DNA of 64,000 nt from Hahella sp. HN01 (GTDB lineage: Bacteria > Pseudomonadota > Gammaproteobacteria > Pseudomonadales > Oleiphilaceae), in assembly GCF_018986435.1 (NCBI RefSeq), contig NZ_JAHMIN010000002.1:84301-148300 (forward strand), read 5' to 3'. The notes under the pieces are model-generated. The model did no database searches, was not told the DNA's origin, and saw only the letters and a program-made list of their open reading frames with translations. The position numbers and the translations under genes were made by a program. Positions within the stretch are counted from its first letter, which is position 1. Each line of letters starts with the position of its first letter. Below are positions 1 to 9,014 of this stretch, one piece after another.

Positions 1-45
1 CGGGCGCGCGCCGCCACCACAAATAGTTTTAGATCAGGGTGTCAG

Positions 46-1653
46 ATGATCAGATTCGTATCTCGTGTTTTGCATGCCGGTTTGACTTCCAGAAGCGCCA
101 TTCTCGTGGGCTCATGCATTGTGTCGCAGTCATTGTGGGCGACTCCTCCCAGCGCGGTGGATGACTCACGCACTATGGCCTCTGACAGCAGGCTCACCAT
201 CAATGTAATGGCGAATGACTTTGACTCCGATGGCGACGCTATTAGACTGGTCAGCGTTGGTTCGCCAGATAACGGCTCCACCACCGCCAATGCGGACGGC
301 AGCGTGCGTTATATCCCCAATTCAGGCTTTATCGGCTCTGATACTTTCACATATGTCATTGAAGACGACGCGGAGCCCGCTACCCGCTCTACCGCCACTG
401 TTACCGTCACCGTCGTCGACAGCTCCGTGACGCCGCTGGCGGATGGAGACAACGATCGCAAGGTCGCGCAAGCCTTTGAGAGCGCCTGTGGCAGCTTGAA
501 CTCCCAGACGGATGATGAAATTTCCGCTGGCGGCAGCCTGTTGTTGGCCCGTTGTGAAGGGCTTTCCCAGTTAGGCATCAATAACCCTGAATTGGTGGCG
601 GAAGCGCTGAATAAGATCGCGCCGGAAGAGACCTCTTCGCAAATGCGGAACTCCGCATCCTCCAGCCGTTCGCAAAGCAGCGCAGTCAGCCAGCGTCAAA
701 AATTGCTGCAGAATGGCGCTACAGGCTTCTCTTTAAACGGGGTTGCCTGGAATGGCGCCGCCAGCGGCGGCGCAGCGGGTGAAGAATCCAGCCCCTGGTC
801 GCGAGTGGGCGTCTTCGCCAACATCCAAAGAGAAGGCGGTGAATACGATAAAACTGGCCTGGAAAGCGGTTACGACTATTCCGGCGTGGTGCTGACTCTG
901 GGCGCCGACTACGCGTTGCGTCGTGATCTGTTTGTCGGCGGCGCTTTCGGTTGGACTCACACTGGCGTCGATTACGCCAACCAGGGCGGCGAACTTGACA
1001 CGGACATCTATACCTTCCTTGGCTACGCCAGCTATTTTGTAGGCGATTTCAGTTTTGACGTGCAGATGGGGTACGGCGAGACCCGTTTTGACTCCAAACG
1101 TCGCATCGCCTACACCGATCCTACCGGCGATGTAGACGTCACTGCTGTTGGCGACACCAGCGGCGACCAGTTCCTCTTCAATACCCGCGCGGAATGGCAG
1201 TGGTCGCGCAATGCGCTGACCCTGAGCCCCTATGTGCGTTTAGATTATCTGAACAGCAATATCGACGGTTACGGCGAGAATGGCGCAGGCGGTCTCAATA
1301 TGACCCTCAGCGAGCAACGCATTGATCAGTTGACGCTGGCGGCGGGTGTACAGGGAACCTACGCCATCAGCCGTGACTGGGGTGTATTGATTCCTTCTTT
1401 CCAGCTTAGCGCTCTGAGTGAAATTCATTCTGATCGCGATGCGGTGACGGGACGTTTTTCCTACGACCCAGATCCGAACAATCGCTTTGATCTGCAAGCG
1501 GACTCTGAGGAGTCGCTGTTTTATCAGGCCGGCGTAGGAACCACTGCTGTGTTGCCTCATGGCCTGTCAGTGTTTTTGGAATATCAGCAGATATTCGGAT
1601 ACGAGCATCTCACCGCCTATCAGGTGCAGACCGGCGTGAGATACGAGCTATAA
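46..1653 (+). CDS. Autotransporter-like outer-membrane protein with Ig-like N-terminal domain
   Basis: 535 residues. An N-terminal signal peptide ends near residue 32 (SLWA/TPPS). Residues about 35-125 form an Ig/cadherin-like domain of the kind found in large adhesins (NDFDSDGD, then TFTYVIED). A Ser/Gln-rich linker follows at about 130-240. From about 250 to the end the alternating hydrophobic/aromatic pattern (GVFANIQ, YTFLGYASY, FLEYQQIFGY, final GVRYEL) matches an autotransporter-type beta-barrel. Family knowledge: such barrels sit in the outer membrane and expose the N-terminal part. The passenger is unusually short, so it may act as a small adhesin or porin-like protein. It lies 13 bases before the next gene, suggesting one transcript. 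The barrel call is good; the function is unknown. Confidence 0.75.
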   Translation: MIRFVSRVLHAGLTSRSAILVGSCIVSQSLWATPPSAVDDSRTMASDSRLTINVMANDFDSDGDAIRLVSVGSPDNGSTTANADGSVRYIPNSGFIGSDTFTYVIEDDAEPATRSTATVTVTVVDSSVTPLADGDNDRKVAQAFESACGSLNSQTDDEISAGGSLLLARCEGLSQLGINNPELVAEALNKIAPEETSSQMRNSASSSRSQSSAVSQRQKLLQNGATGFSLNGVAWNGAASGGAAGEESSPWSRVGVFANIQREGGEYDKTGLESGYDYSGVVLTLGADYALRRDLFVGGAFGWTHTGVDYANQGGELDTDIYTFLGYASYFVGDFSFDVQMGYGETRFDSKRRIAYTDPTGDVDVTAVGDTSGDQFLFNTRAEWQWSRNALTLSPYVRLDYLNSNIDGYGENGAGGLNMTLSEQRIDQLTLAAGVQGTYAISRDWGVLIPSFQLSALSEIHSDRDAVTGRFSYDPDPNNRFDLQADSEESLFYQAGVGTTAVLPHGLSVFLEYQQIFGYEHLTAYQVQTGVRYEL

Positions 1654-1666
1654 CAGGGAGTCAGTC

Positions 1667-4600
1667 ATGCTTAAGAAATGCCTATCCTTTTTCTCATTAT
1701 TGATATTACTGCTGTCGCTGTCCGCCTGCGGCGGCTCTTCCAGCTCGACGGACGACGCGCCGGCGACGACGGATGGCGGCGCGACGCCGACAGAACCGAC
1801 AGACCCTACTGATCCCGGCTCGCCCACACCGGGCGGCGATTCGGGCGCAGCGCCTAAAGTCAGCGCCGGCGGCAACCAGTATGCCGACCCCAATGTCGTG
1901 CTGTCTCTCGCGGGAACGGCGGAAGCGCTGGAAGGCGCTGAAATCGTAAGCACTACCTGGACTCAGGTGTCCGGGCCGACGGTTTATCTGTCTACGCCTG
2001 GCAGCCTGAGCAATATGATTCTGGCCCCTGACGTCACTAAAACCCAGACCTTGAGCTTTAAGCTGACAGCAAAAGACACCAAGGGCAAAGAAAGTTCGGA
2101 TACCGCCAGTATTGTGGTGGAGCCGCTCGCCAGTTTCGTGCGAGTGACTGGCTCCAGCGTTGATGAGGCGGCGGGTCAGGCGACTTTGAAACTGATCCTG
2201 AACCGAGCCTCCAATGCGCCGGTCACGGTGCAATACATGACCCAGGATGGCGCCGCCACCAGTGGCGAGGACTATGTCGCCGCTTCCGGCTCGGTCACCT
2301 TTGAGCCCGGCGAAACCGAGAAGACGATCGCCATTGAAATCATTGATGACGAAGATGAAGAAGCGGACGAGCCCTTTACCGTTCGTATTACCGCAACGGA
2401 AAACGGCGTGGTCGCCTCAGCCGTGGGCACAGTGGTCATTCGTAATGGAATGGATACCGCGCCGGAACTGAAAGAGCAGAATATCGCCTTTGTTACCGCC
2501 GGCCCCTTGAACGGTTTGGTTGGCGGCAGCCTCACTAATGTGATCGACGAGGAGGCGGCGCCAGGTTCGGGCGCCGTTTCTTATGCGACCGCTGACGAAA
2601 GTATCGCGACCGTGGATATTTCCTCTGGCGTGGTGCAACTAAAGTCCGCAGGCTCCACCGTGATTACCGCCGTCAAGGCGGCGGATTCTGAATACAAAGC
2701 CGCGCAGGCGACTTATACCGTTGTCGTGGAAAAGCGCCCTGGAGAGGTCACTTTCGCGACATCTGGGCCATACGCCGTCGCCTATGAGGATACCTTCACC
2801 AATATCGCTACAGGTATTGGCTCTGGCGAAGTACGCTATGCTTCCAGCAATCCGTCCGTCGCCAGCGTCACCTCTGGCGGCGTTGTGACGATTGTGGGCG
2901 TGGGCAGCGCCGTCATTACCTCCACGCAGCTGGCGGATGACGTCTATCTGGAGGCGACCGCCACCTACGCTATCGAAGCGGACAGAAAAAACCTGAGCCT
3001 GTCTTTCAAAGATGTTGGCCCTGTAGCGGGCGTCATTGGCGGAACCTATACCAACACTTTGTTGGGTAATAAAGGCTCTGGAGCGCTGAGCTATCTCAGC
3101 AACAATACCGAGGTCGCGACCGTGAACGCTGAGACCGGCCTTGTATCCTTCGTTGGCGAGGGCAATACGCATATTTCGGTAATCAGAGCGGACGACGGCC
3201 TCTACAAAGCGTCCACGGCTACTTACTCTGTTTCTGTAGGTAGAAAAATCCAGAGTATTGCCTTTGTAAATCCCGGGCCAGTGGAAGGCGTTTATGGGGA
3301 AACGGTTAGTAACCCCATCGAGGAAGGCGCTCCCGGCAGCGGCTCCGTAACCTATTCCTCCAGCAATACCTCTGTGGCGTCCGTTAATGTTGAAAGCGGC
3401 GTCGTACGACTCGTTGGCGCAGGCTCCGCTGTGATCACGGCGGAAAAGGCGGGCGATTCCGTCTACAGCAGCGCAATCGCCAAGTACACCCTGACTGTCA
3501 ACAAGAAGGCTCAGACGCTTTCGTTAAGAAACCCAGGGCCTATCGAAACCAATGTTGGCAACATCGTGACCAATGGCGTGACTGTTGTTGAGGGCGGCTC
3601 CGGCGCCTTGTCCTATAGCGCTGATGCGGAAACGGCTATTGAACTGGACAGGGAAACCGGTGAAGTGCACGCCGTCAGCGTAGGCGAAGCCCAGATCACC
3701 GTCACCAAAGCCGGCGACGCTAACTATAACGCGGCTTCCGTTAGCTATAAGGTCATCGTTGGCAAAGGCGTGCAGACCATCGCCTTTACGACGCCAGGCC
3801 CTGTCGCGTCCACCTTTGGCGACACCTACACTAACGTCATTACCAGCGGGGCCCCAGGGTCTGGCGCTTTGACTTATGCTTCCAGCAATGAAGGCATTGC
3901 GACAATAAACAGCGCTACCGGCGAAGTGACAATGGTCGGCGTCGGCAGTGTAGTAATTACCGCCACCAAGGCGGCGGATGCGAATTATGAAAGCGCAGAG
4001 GCCAGCTACACCATCAATGTGGCGAAGAAGACGCCTGCCCTTACTTTTGGCAGCGCAGGTCCATTGAGCCTGACTATCGGAGAGACCCTGACCAATGCAG
4101 CCACCAGTACGTCTACTGGTGCAGTGACCTATAGCGTTGGTGATTCCGCCATTGCGTCAGTCGATGCGGAAAGCGGTCTTGTGACGGCGCTAGGTGTTGG
4201 AAGCACCTCTATTATGGCGACACAGGCGGGAGATACGAATCACAACGCCGCCAGCGCCAAATATTCGCTGAATGTCAGCAAGAAAACGCAAACTATCGTC
4301 TTCACGCAGCCAGGCCCTCTGGACGGCGTTTATGGCGATACGCTGACCAACGCCATTACAGAAGGCGCGCCAGGAACCGGCGCTCTTCTCTACGCTTCCA
4401 ACAATACCAGCGTCGCGACGGTAAATAGCGAAACGGCTGTGGTGCAATTGGTAGGTGTTGGTACGGCGACGATCACCGCCACGAAGGAAGCGGACGCGAC
4501 CTATGAAGCCGCCACCGCCAGCTATACGATTACCGTGGCTAAGAAGGACCAGGTTATTACGTTTGAAAACCCAGGGCCAATCTACACGATTGTTGGTGAT

Positions 4601-6022
4601 GCGATAAATAACCCCGCTGGCACAGTTGAGGGGGGCGTGGGAGTTATTACATACAGCGTGGATAAGCCCAGCGTACTCGAACCTGGCTCCACCGCTGGCG
4701 TCTATAACGTGGTGGGAATGGGAGAGGCTGTAGTAACCGCGACCAAAGCTGGTGACGCTAATCATAATCCCGTCTCGCTGAAGTACTCTGTCTCCGCAAT
4801 AAGCGGCACGGTGAAATTCGTAGCATTTTTAGGCGAAGTGGAAACGGAAGTAAGAGTGAGCTCTGATGTCCTTGACGCTTCCATTGGTGAACTCTCCCTC
4901 TTTAGCTCGACTGAAGCTGGATGCGATATTACTAATCCTAGTTTATGTGAAAACGCAACAACGACTTCTATCGCTGGCGTTAGTATCACAGAGCCGGTCG
5001 CCAGACTTGATAGGACTGCGTATTACTGGTTAATGAATGGAACGAGCCCCAGCTCCAGCGTAAAAATTGCTCAGGGTGAAGGCGAAACCGCGAGTGAATT
5101 TGAAACGGTGAATAGTGTTCTTCCTCAACGATTTAATCATCAAATTGTCGAGTTCAAAAACAAACTATGGCTGATTGGTGGGATGCAACCAGCAGGGGAG
5201 GTCAGCGAGCCTCAAAATGATGTTTGGAACTCTTCTGATGGCGTTTACTGGAGTAAAGTGGCGACGATTGGATCGGAAGGCCTAAGCGAGCACGATGTGG
5301 TAGTTTTTAACGACCAGATCATCGTCTACAACAACGCCAATATATGGTTCTCCACAGATGGCGTGACATGGAATAAGCGCGATACTGATGCGGAGTATGG
5401 AGTTAGAAAAGATCAGGGATATGTGGTGTTTCAGGGCGCGGTTTGGAGTGTCGGTCATGCTTCTGGAGATGATTTCCCTTCCATATGGAAAAGTATTGAC
5501 GGCATAAACTGGCTCAATCAGGCCGATTTGGAGGGCATGTCATTACGGGGAGATTACAAGCTTGCCGTGATGAATGACAAGATCTGGATGGTAGCGGACG
5601 CTGCGGAGGGCAGTGTTCTCAAAAGCGATGTTTGGGAGACTCCCGACGGCGTTAATTGGACGCAAGTTTTGCCGGAAGGTGAAACGGCGTTCGGAGGCCG
5701 AATTTCCCACACATTGTTTGCCTATGATGGAAAACTCTGGGTGATTGGAGGTAGTGGGTCTGGGGTCATCTTTAACGACGTCTGGACATCTACGGACGGC
5801 AAGACATGGGTGTCTGACCCCAAGGCATCCGACTTTGATGCAAGATATGGGCATCAGTCACTACCTTTCGGAGGGCATTTATGGATATTCGGTGGGACTG
5901 TTGATTCTCTTAGCTTTTCCTCTCGTGTCGGCACTTGGCGCTCAGTAGATGCATTGGATTGGCGTCGTGTAGTGCGAGGCGCTTTCTCCTACCTGTCAGA
6001 AGGCGAACCCACGCCCATGTAA
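1667..6022 (+). CDS. Large surface lipoprotein: Calx-beta, nine Ig-like repeats, kelch-like C-terminus
   Basis: 1451 residues. A lipobox (LSAC-GG, Cys about 21) marks a lipoprotein and is followed by a Ser/Thr/Pro/Asp-rich spacer. Residues about 70-150 resemble a PKD/Ig fold, about 155-260 a Calx-beta domain (GEDYVAASGSVTFEPGE). Nine tandem repeats of about 87 residues follow (about 267-1047), each with a PGP-TN start, an SVATV-type core and an ITATKAGD-NY end, like bacterial Ig-like (Big_2) domains. The C-terminal 330 residues contain repeated NDVWxSxDGxxW motifs typical of kelch-like beta-propellers. The layout suggests a long stalk holding a propeller head away from the cell. It is probably co-transcribed with the upstream barrel protein. 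The ligand is unknown. Confidence 0.85.
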   Translation: MLKKCLSFFSLLILLLSLSACGGSSSSTDDAPATTDGGATPTEPTDPTDPGSPTPGGDSGAAPKVSAGGNQYADPNVVLSLAGTAEALEGAEIVSTTWTQVSGPTVYLSTPGSLSNMILAPDVTKTQTLSFKLTAKDTKGKESSDTASIVVEPLASFVRVTGSSVDEAAGQATLKLILNRASNAPVTVQYMTQDGAATSGEDYVAASGSVTFEPGETEKTIAIEIIDDEDEEADEPFTVRITATENGVVASAVGTVVIRNGMDTAPELKEQNIAFVTAGPLNGLVGGSLTNVIDEEAAPGSGAVSYATADESIATVDISSGVVQLKSAGSTVITAVKAADSEYKAAQATYTVVVEKRPGEVTFATSGPYAVAYEDTFTNIATGIGSGEVRYASSNPSVASVTSGGVVTIVGVGSAVITSTQLADDVYLEATATYAIEADRKNLSLSFKDVGPVAGVIGGTYTNTLLGNKGSGALSYLSNNTEVATVNAETGLVSFVGEGNTHISVIRADDGLYKASTATYSVSVGRKIQSIAFVNPGPVEGVYGETVSNPIEEGAPGSGSVTYSSSNTSVASVNVESGVVRLVGAGSAVITAEKAGDSVYSSAIAKYTLTVNKKAQTLSLRNPGPIETNVGNIVTNGVTVVEGGSGALSYSADAETAIELDRETGEVHAVSVGEAQITVTKAGDANYNAASVSYKVIVGKGVQTIAFTTPGPVASTFGDTYTNVITSGAPGSGALTYASSNEGIATINSATGEVTMVGVGSVVITATKAADANYESAEASYTINVAKKTPALTFGSAGPLSLTIGETLTNAATSTSTGAVTYSVGDSAIASVDAESGLVTALGVGSTSIMATQAGDTNHNAASAKYSLNVSKKTQTIVFTQPGPLDGVYGDTLTNAITEGAPGTGALLYASNNTSVATVNSETAVVQLVGVGTATITATKEADATYEAATASYTITVAKKDQVITFENPGPIYTIVGDAINNPAGTVEGGVGVITYSVDKPSVLEPGSTAGVYNVVGMGEAVVTATKAGDANHNPVSLKYSVSAISGTVKFVAFLGEVETEVRVSSDVLDASIGELSLFSSTEAGCDITNPSLCENATTTSIAGVSITEPVARLDRTAYYWLMNGTSPSSSVKIAQGEGETASEFETVNSVLPQRFNHQIVEFKNKLWLIGGMQPAGEVSEPQNDVWNSSDGVYWSKVATIGSEGLSEHDVVVFNDQIIVYNNANIWFSTDGVTWNKRDTDAEYGVRKDQGYVVFQGAVWSVGHASGDDFPSIWKSIDGINWLNQADLEGMSLRGDYKLAVMNDKIWMVADAAEGSVLKSDVWETPDGVNWTQVLPEGETAFGGRISHTLFAYDGKLWVIGGSGSGVIFNDVWTSTDGKTWVSDPKASDFDARYGHQSLPFGGHLWIFGGTVDSLSFSSRVGTWRSVDALDWRRVVRGAFSYLSEGEPTPM
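2464..4806 (+). repeat. Nine tandem Ig-like coding repeats (about 261 bp each)
   Basis: The translated units align end to end with conserved PGP, TN, GSGAxxYxSxNxSVATV, GVGSAxITATKAxDxxY and YTxxVxKK positions. Units 4, 6 and 8 are closest to each other (shared APGSG/APGTG and YASSN/YASNN segments), while units 2, 3, 5, 7 and 9 have diverged. Such an array can gain or lose units by recombination. Confidence 0.85.
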
Positions 6023-6045
6023 TCCAAAGGATTGTCATGTTCAAG

Positions 6046-6075
6046 AAACGCCGGCCTCGCGCCGGCGTTTTCATT
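6046..6075 (+). terminator. Perfect 10-bp hairpin terminator between convergent genes
   Basis: AAACGCCGGC and GCCGGCGTTT pair perfectly around a CTCGC loop, followed by TCATTT on the plus strand. On the minus strand the flanking AAATGA gives a short T stretch as well, so it probably serves both the lipoprotein gene and the minus-strand gene ending at 6075. Confidence 0.75.
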
Positions 6076-6818
6076 TAAACCAGACGCAAGGCCCGCTCGG
6101 AGACCAGCCTTTCCACCACACGAATTTTATGTGGGCCATTCTCTAACAGGCGATCAAGAGGCTGTGGCGCTGCGCATTGTTGTAGAACGTCTCTTTCCGT
6201 TGCGGTAGCGGCTCGCCAGTACTTTCTGACGCCGGGGGCCACCAGTACTGGATGGCTTCCTTCTGCGGCGGGCAGAGGCTGGTTCAACATCAGGGCGCAG
6301 AGTAGTTTTTCCGGCGCTGCGGGAAACTCGATTAATTGCGACATAGGCGCAATGACCACGGAAAAATTACGACAGCGATTACTGTTCGGCTCCATCGTGC
6401 TGACGGGGGAAAGTCGATACTCGTGAATCGCCTTCAGTGCGCTCTCGAACGTGGCCAGGGCCTGGAGCAGGGGATCCGCCGTATGCTCGCAGATGAAAGT
6501 TTTGAACGACATCGCCTCCGGTACAAAATAGAGCGAACGGCAGGGCGTCGCCCGCATATATTCCTCCACCAGCGCTTGTAACTGTAAACGTTCCAGCAGA
6601 CGTAAGGTCAGTGGCGCTGCGATTTGCAGTCTGGCTTTACGCCACCATTTTTGTACATCGCAGGTTACCCGAAACCCTTTGGACAGACTGAGTTCATGCA
6701 GCCAGACGCGTTCCGCCTCATTTAAGTTCAGATGACTTAGATCGACCTCGCCAGAGCATGCGGAAGTGTGGGAATGAATCATCTCCACCATTGCAATTTG
6801 CAGATCATGTAACGGCAT
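6075..6818 (-). CDS. Partner protein of a DUF692 enzyme (MbnC/HvfC-like), putative peptide-binding
   Basis: 247 residues, no signal peptide, so cytoplasmic. It overlaps the DUF692 gene by 14 bases, so the two are translationally coupled. The middle (about 85-135, YMRATPCRSLYFVPEAMSF then DPLLQALATFESAL) resembles the helical partner proteins that accompany DUF692 oxygenases, as MbnC does MbnB. The last 55 residues (RAATATERDVLQQC ... RLVSERALRLV) have the hydrophobic spacing of a small winged-helix domain, reminiscent of PqqD-type leader-binding domains. By analogy it would present the 7801-8163 precursor to the enzyme. I cannot assign a named family with certainty; the role rests mainly on gene order and overlap. 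Confidence 0.6.
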   Translation of the reverse strand: MPLHDLQIAMVEMIHSHTSACSGEVDLSHLNLNEAERVWLHELSLSKGFRVTCDVQKWWRKARLQIAAPLTLRLLERLQLQALVEEYMRATPCRSLYFVPEAMSFKTFICEHTADPLLQALATFESALKAIHEYRLSPVSTMEPNSNRCRNFSVVIAPMSQLIEFPAAPEKLLCALMLNQPLPAAEGSHPVLVAPGVRKYWRAATATERDVLQQCAAPQPLDRLLENGPHKIRVVERLVSERALRLV

Positions 6819-7737
6819 AGCGGCGCTCCTCTTTTACAGGCTGGCGATGACGCAACCAGATTTCCCGGGCTGTTTGCAGTTGTTGCTGAACGCCTCGTTC
6901 GCTGACGATATCCAACGCCTGCTCCAGCAACTCGTAAGTGATTGCATTGGCGTTAGGCGCACGCGGCAGAGTCCAGTCCAGCAACTCCCACACTGGCTGC
7001 GGCGTTTTGTCACTGTGTACGTCCAGTTGCAGGCCCTCATGGACAGCGCCGCCCGCTACGTGAATCTCGACCACCCGGCTCATGTCCAGGCGACTTAATG
7101 CTTCATAGACATCAAACCCAAAATTGATCGCGTTGCAGTAAAGGTTGTAGAGATCCAGCAAGAGACCGCAGGAGGTTCGTTCAGTGATGCGATTAAGGAA
7201 TTCAATCTCGTCCATGCCGGCGTCATGGGGCATATTCGGGAGGTAATAAGTCGTGTTCTCCAATAGAAACGGGACCTGATAACGCTGCTGTATCGCTTCT
7301 ATTCGCGGACAAATGATATTCAATGCTTCCTCCGTGAACGGCACGGGTAATTGCACGCCAGCGTGTAAGCCTGCGCCTTCAGCGGTGCGTATTTGCAGAA
7401 ATCCCAGGTGTTCGCTGTGCCAGTGAAATGGCTGCACGTCCGCAAAGTCATCCAGAATACGGATGTAGTCTTGGTTCCAACCGCTGGCGGAGCCTATCGA
7501 CAGACCGAGGCCATGCACGACGACAGGATACAGTCGACACCACTCGATGGCTGCGCTGAGCCGATCAGGGCTGAAGCCAGTGCGCCGTTGCGCGCCGTCC
7601 CAGTACTCCTGGCACAGAATGTCCGGACTGACTTCAATAAAGTCGATCACGTCCTCACAGCCGCGTAGAAGAGGAATAAACTCCGGCTGATAGTTAATGC
7701 CGACGCCCAACTTGGGCAAGGAAGGTAAAGCGTTCAT
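6805..7737 (-). CDS. DUF692 family multinuclear iron enzyme (MbnB/TglH/BufB-like)
   Basis: 310 residues, a usual length for a TIM-barrel DUF692 protein, cytoplasmic. Family metal-ligand motifs are visible in order: VHGLGLSIG, HWHSEHLGF, LLENTTYY, LLLDLYNLY(C)NA, EIHVAGG and DVHSDKTPQPVW. Known members (MbnB in methanobactin, TglH in 3-thiaglutamate, bufferin enzymes) use two or three irons and O2 to remodel cysteine or asparagine in ribosomal peptides. Here the enzyme lies 63 bases downstream of a small Cys-containing Tat-signal protein and overlaps its partner gene, an arrangement typical of precursor, enzyme and partner. The substrate and product are not known. Assignment to DUF692 is secure; a peptide-modifying role is a strong inference. 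Confidence 0.88.
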   Translation of the reverse strand: MNALPSLPKLGVGINYQPEFIPLLRGCEDVIDFIEVSPDILCQEYWDGAQRRTGFSPDRLSAAIEWCRLYPVVVHGLGLSIGSASGWNQDYIRILDDFADVQPFHWHSEHLGFLQIRTAEGAGLHAGVQLPVPFTEEALNIICPRIEAIQQRYQVPFLLENTTYYLPNMPHDAGMDEIEFLNRITERTSCGLLLDLYNLYCNAINFGFDVYEALSRLDMSRVVEIHVAGGAVHEGLQLDVHSDKTPQPVWELLDWTLPRAPNANAITYELLEQALDIVSERGVQQQLQTAREIWLRHRQPVKEERRYAVT

Positions 7738-7762
7738 GGCAAAGGCTCCGGCTGCTGTCCCG

Positions 7763-7784
7763 CCGGTCCGGCAGACCGGACCGG
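7763..7784 (-). promoter_or_regulatory. Perfect 9-bp hairpin between precursor and enzyme genes
   Basis: CCGGTCCGG and CCGGACCGG pair around a 4-base loop in the 63-base gap between the precursor stop and the DUF692 start. No T tract follows on the minus strand. It may stabilise the precursor mRNA or reduce read-through so that precursor exceeds enzyme. Confidence 0.5.
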
Positions 7785-7800
7785 TTGAGTTAATTGGCGC

Positions 7801-8163
7801 TTATCCGCCGTAAAGAGTGACGTTGACAGGAATCTTGGACTGGATTTTGACAACAGGGTCCAGTCCCAGGCGCAGATCGAGACCGACCAACCCGCAGGTA
7901 GGGCAGCCTGACTGGTTCAGAATCTGTTCCAGAATATTCTGCAAGTCCCAGATGCTGACTTCGTACTGCGGATCGAATGAAGCGCTGACAGTTTTACGGT
8001 CGCGGGATACGCCACTGTCGTCCGCGGCGGAAGCGACGCCGGAAAGACTGGTGATAGAGGCTGCGCCAGTTACCAACGCGGCGTTACGAAGAAAGGTGCG
8101 GCGATCGCTTTCGCTGGCTTGTGGACGAGTGCTTGCGGATACGTCGTTAGTTGTGTCGGACAT
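7801..8163 (-). CDS. Small Tat-signal protein with CPTC motif, putative DUF692 substrate
   Basis: 120 residues. Residues 20-27 read DRRTFLRN, a clear twin-arginine motif, followed by a mild hydrophobic stretch (about 28-44) and an ASA/AD cleavage site after residue 46. The mature part is about 74 residues, with a predicted helix (about 70-84, IWDLQNILEQIL), then SGCPTCG (Cys87 and Cys90, the only cysteines), a Leu/Gly/Asp segment and a beta-like C-terminus ending in GG. A strong AAGGAGAG ribosome site lies upstream. As first gene of the DUF692 cluster it is the natural candidate precursor. DUF692 substrates I know of carry Sec-type or no signals; a Tat signal would fit export after cytoplasmic modification or metal loading. 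No family name can be given. Confidence 0.7.
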   Translation of the reverse strand: MSDTTNDVSASTRPQASESDRRTFLRNAALVTGAASITSLSGVASAADDSGVSRDRKTVSASFDPQYEVSIWDLQNILEQILNQSGCPTCGLVGLDLRLGLDPVVKIQSKIPVNVTLYGG

Positions 8164-8346
8164 CGTGTCTCTCCTTTGCGGTTGTGTTGTCTGGCGGGGT
8201 CGGGCGAAAAACGGAAATTCCCGTTTAACAACCCCTGAAGACAGAGCTTAAATCCAGAGAGATGACTGAGCAGCGCAATGTGGCGCAAAGGAATTGTGAA
8301 ATACTCACGTTTGAGACTTGCGAGAGGAAGACAAGTTTGGCGTTAG

Positions 8347-8379
8347 GACCCGTTGTCATCGTCAATGCAACAACGGGTC
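8347..8379 (-). terminator. Hairpin downstream of udk
   Basis: GACCCGTTG and CAACGGGTC form a 9-bp stem around a 15-base loop directly after the udk stop. The T run is weak on both strands, so termination efficiency is uncertain. Confidence 0.45.
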
Positions 8380-8387
8380 TTTGAAAA

Positions 8388-9014
8388 TCAGGCGAGTAGC
8401 TGCTTGATGCGGGCCTTCAGCATCTCGATGGCGACGCGGTTTTTGCCGCCTTTGGGGACGATGATGTCAGCGTATTGTTTGGTGGGCTCTACAAACTCGA
8501 GAAACATGGGGCGGACAGTGGATTTGTACTGTTTGATGACCGATTCCATGGTTCTGCCACGCTCTTCTATATCACGCTGTAAACGTCTCAGCAGACAGAT
8601 ATCCAGGGGCGTGTCGACGAAAATACTGGTGTCCAGGCGACTGCGGATATTTTTATCCGACAGCAGCAGAATGCCTTCAATGATGATGACCCGACGCGGC
8701 TCCATGGAGATCGAGTCTTTGGCTCTGTTGTGCTCTTTGTAGTCATAGACCGGTACATCAATGGCGCGCTTTTCCTTGAGCTGGTCCATGTGACGCACCA
8801 ACAGACCGTGGTCGAATGCGGAGGGATGATCGTAATTGGTCTTCAGCCTTTCCTCCATGGAAAGGTGAGTTTGGTCCTTGTAGTAAGAGTCTTCTTTGAT
8901 AATGCCGATATGGTGGGCGCCAACTTCTTCTTTCAGTTCGTCATAGATTGTGACGGATAAAAGGCTCTTGCCGGATGCGGAGGCTCCGGTGATGCCAATA
9001 AAAATGGGAGACAT
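8388..9014 (-). CDS. udk: Uridine kinase
   Basis: 208 residues from the ATG at 9014; an in-frame TTG fifteen bases upstream is less likely because the protein family begins right before the P-loop. The Walker A motif GASASGKS lies at residues 9-16, followed by DSYYKD and NYDHPSAFD (nucleoside-binding loop), [11 protein letters not shown] (about 100) and the lid segment [12 protein letters not shown]. The enzyme phosphorylates uridine and cytidine with ATP or GTP in pyrimidine salvage, in the cytoplasm. It stands alone on the minus strand and has a hairpin behind it. Assignment is secure. Confidence 0.93.
   Translation of the reverse strand: MSPIFIGITGASASGKSLLSVTIYDELKEEVGAHHIGIIKEDSYYKDQTHLSMEERLKTNYDHPSAFDHGLLVRHMDQLKEKRAIDVPVYDYKEHNRAKDSISMEPRRVIIIEGILLLSDKNIRSRLDTSIFVDTPLDICLLRRLQRDIEERGRTMESVIKQYKSTVRPMFLEFVEPTKQYADIIVPKGGKNRVAIEMLKARIKQLLA

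Noticed and set aside
2464-4806. Tandem DNA repeats as a CRISPR array or satellite
   Set aside because: The units are coding, about 261 bases long and diverged, and keep one reading frame as Ig-like protein repeats.
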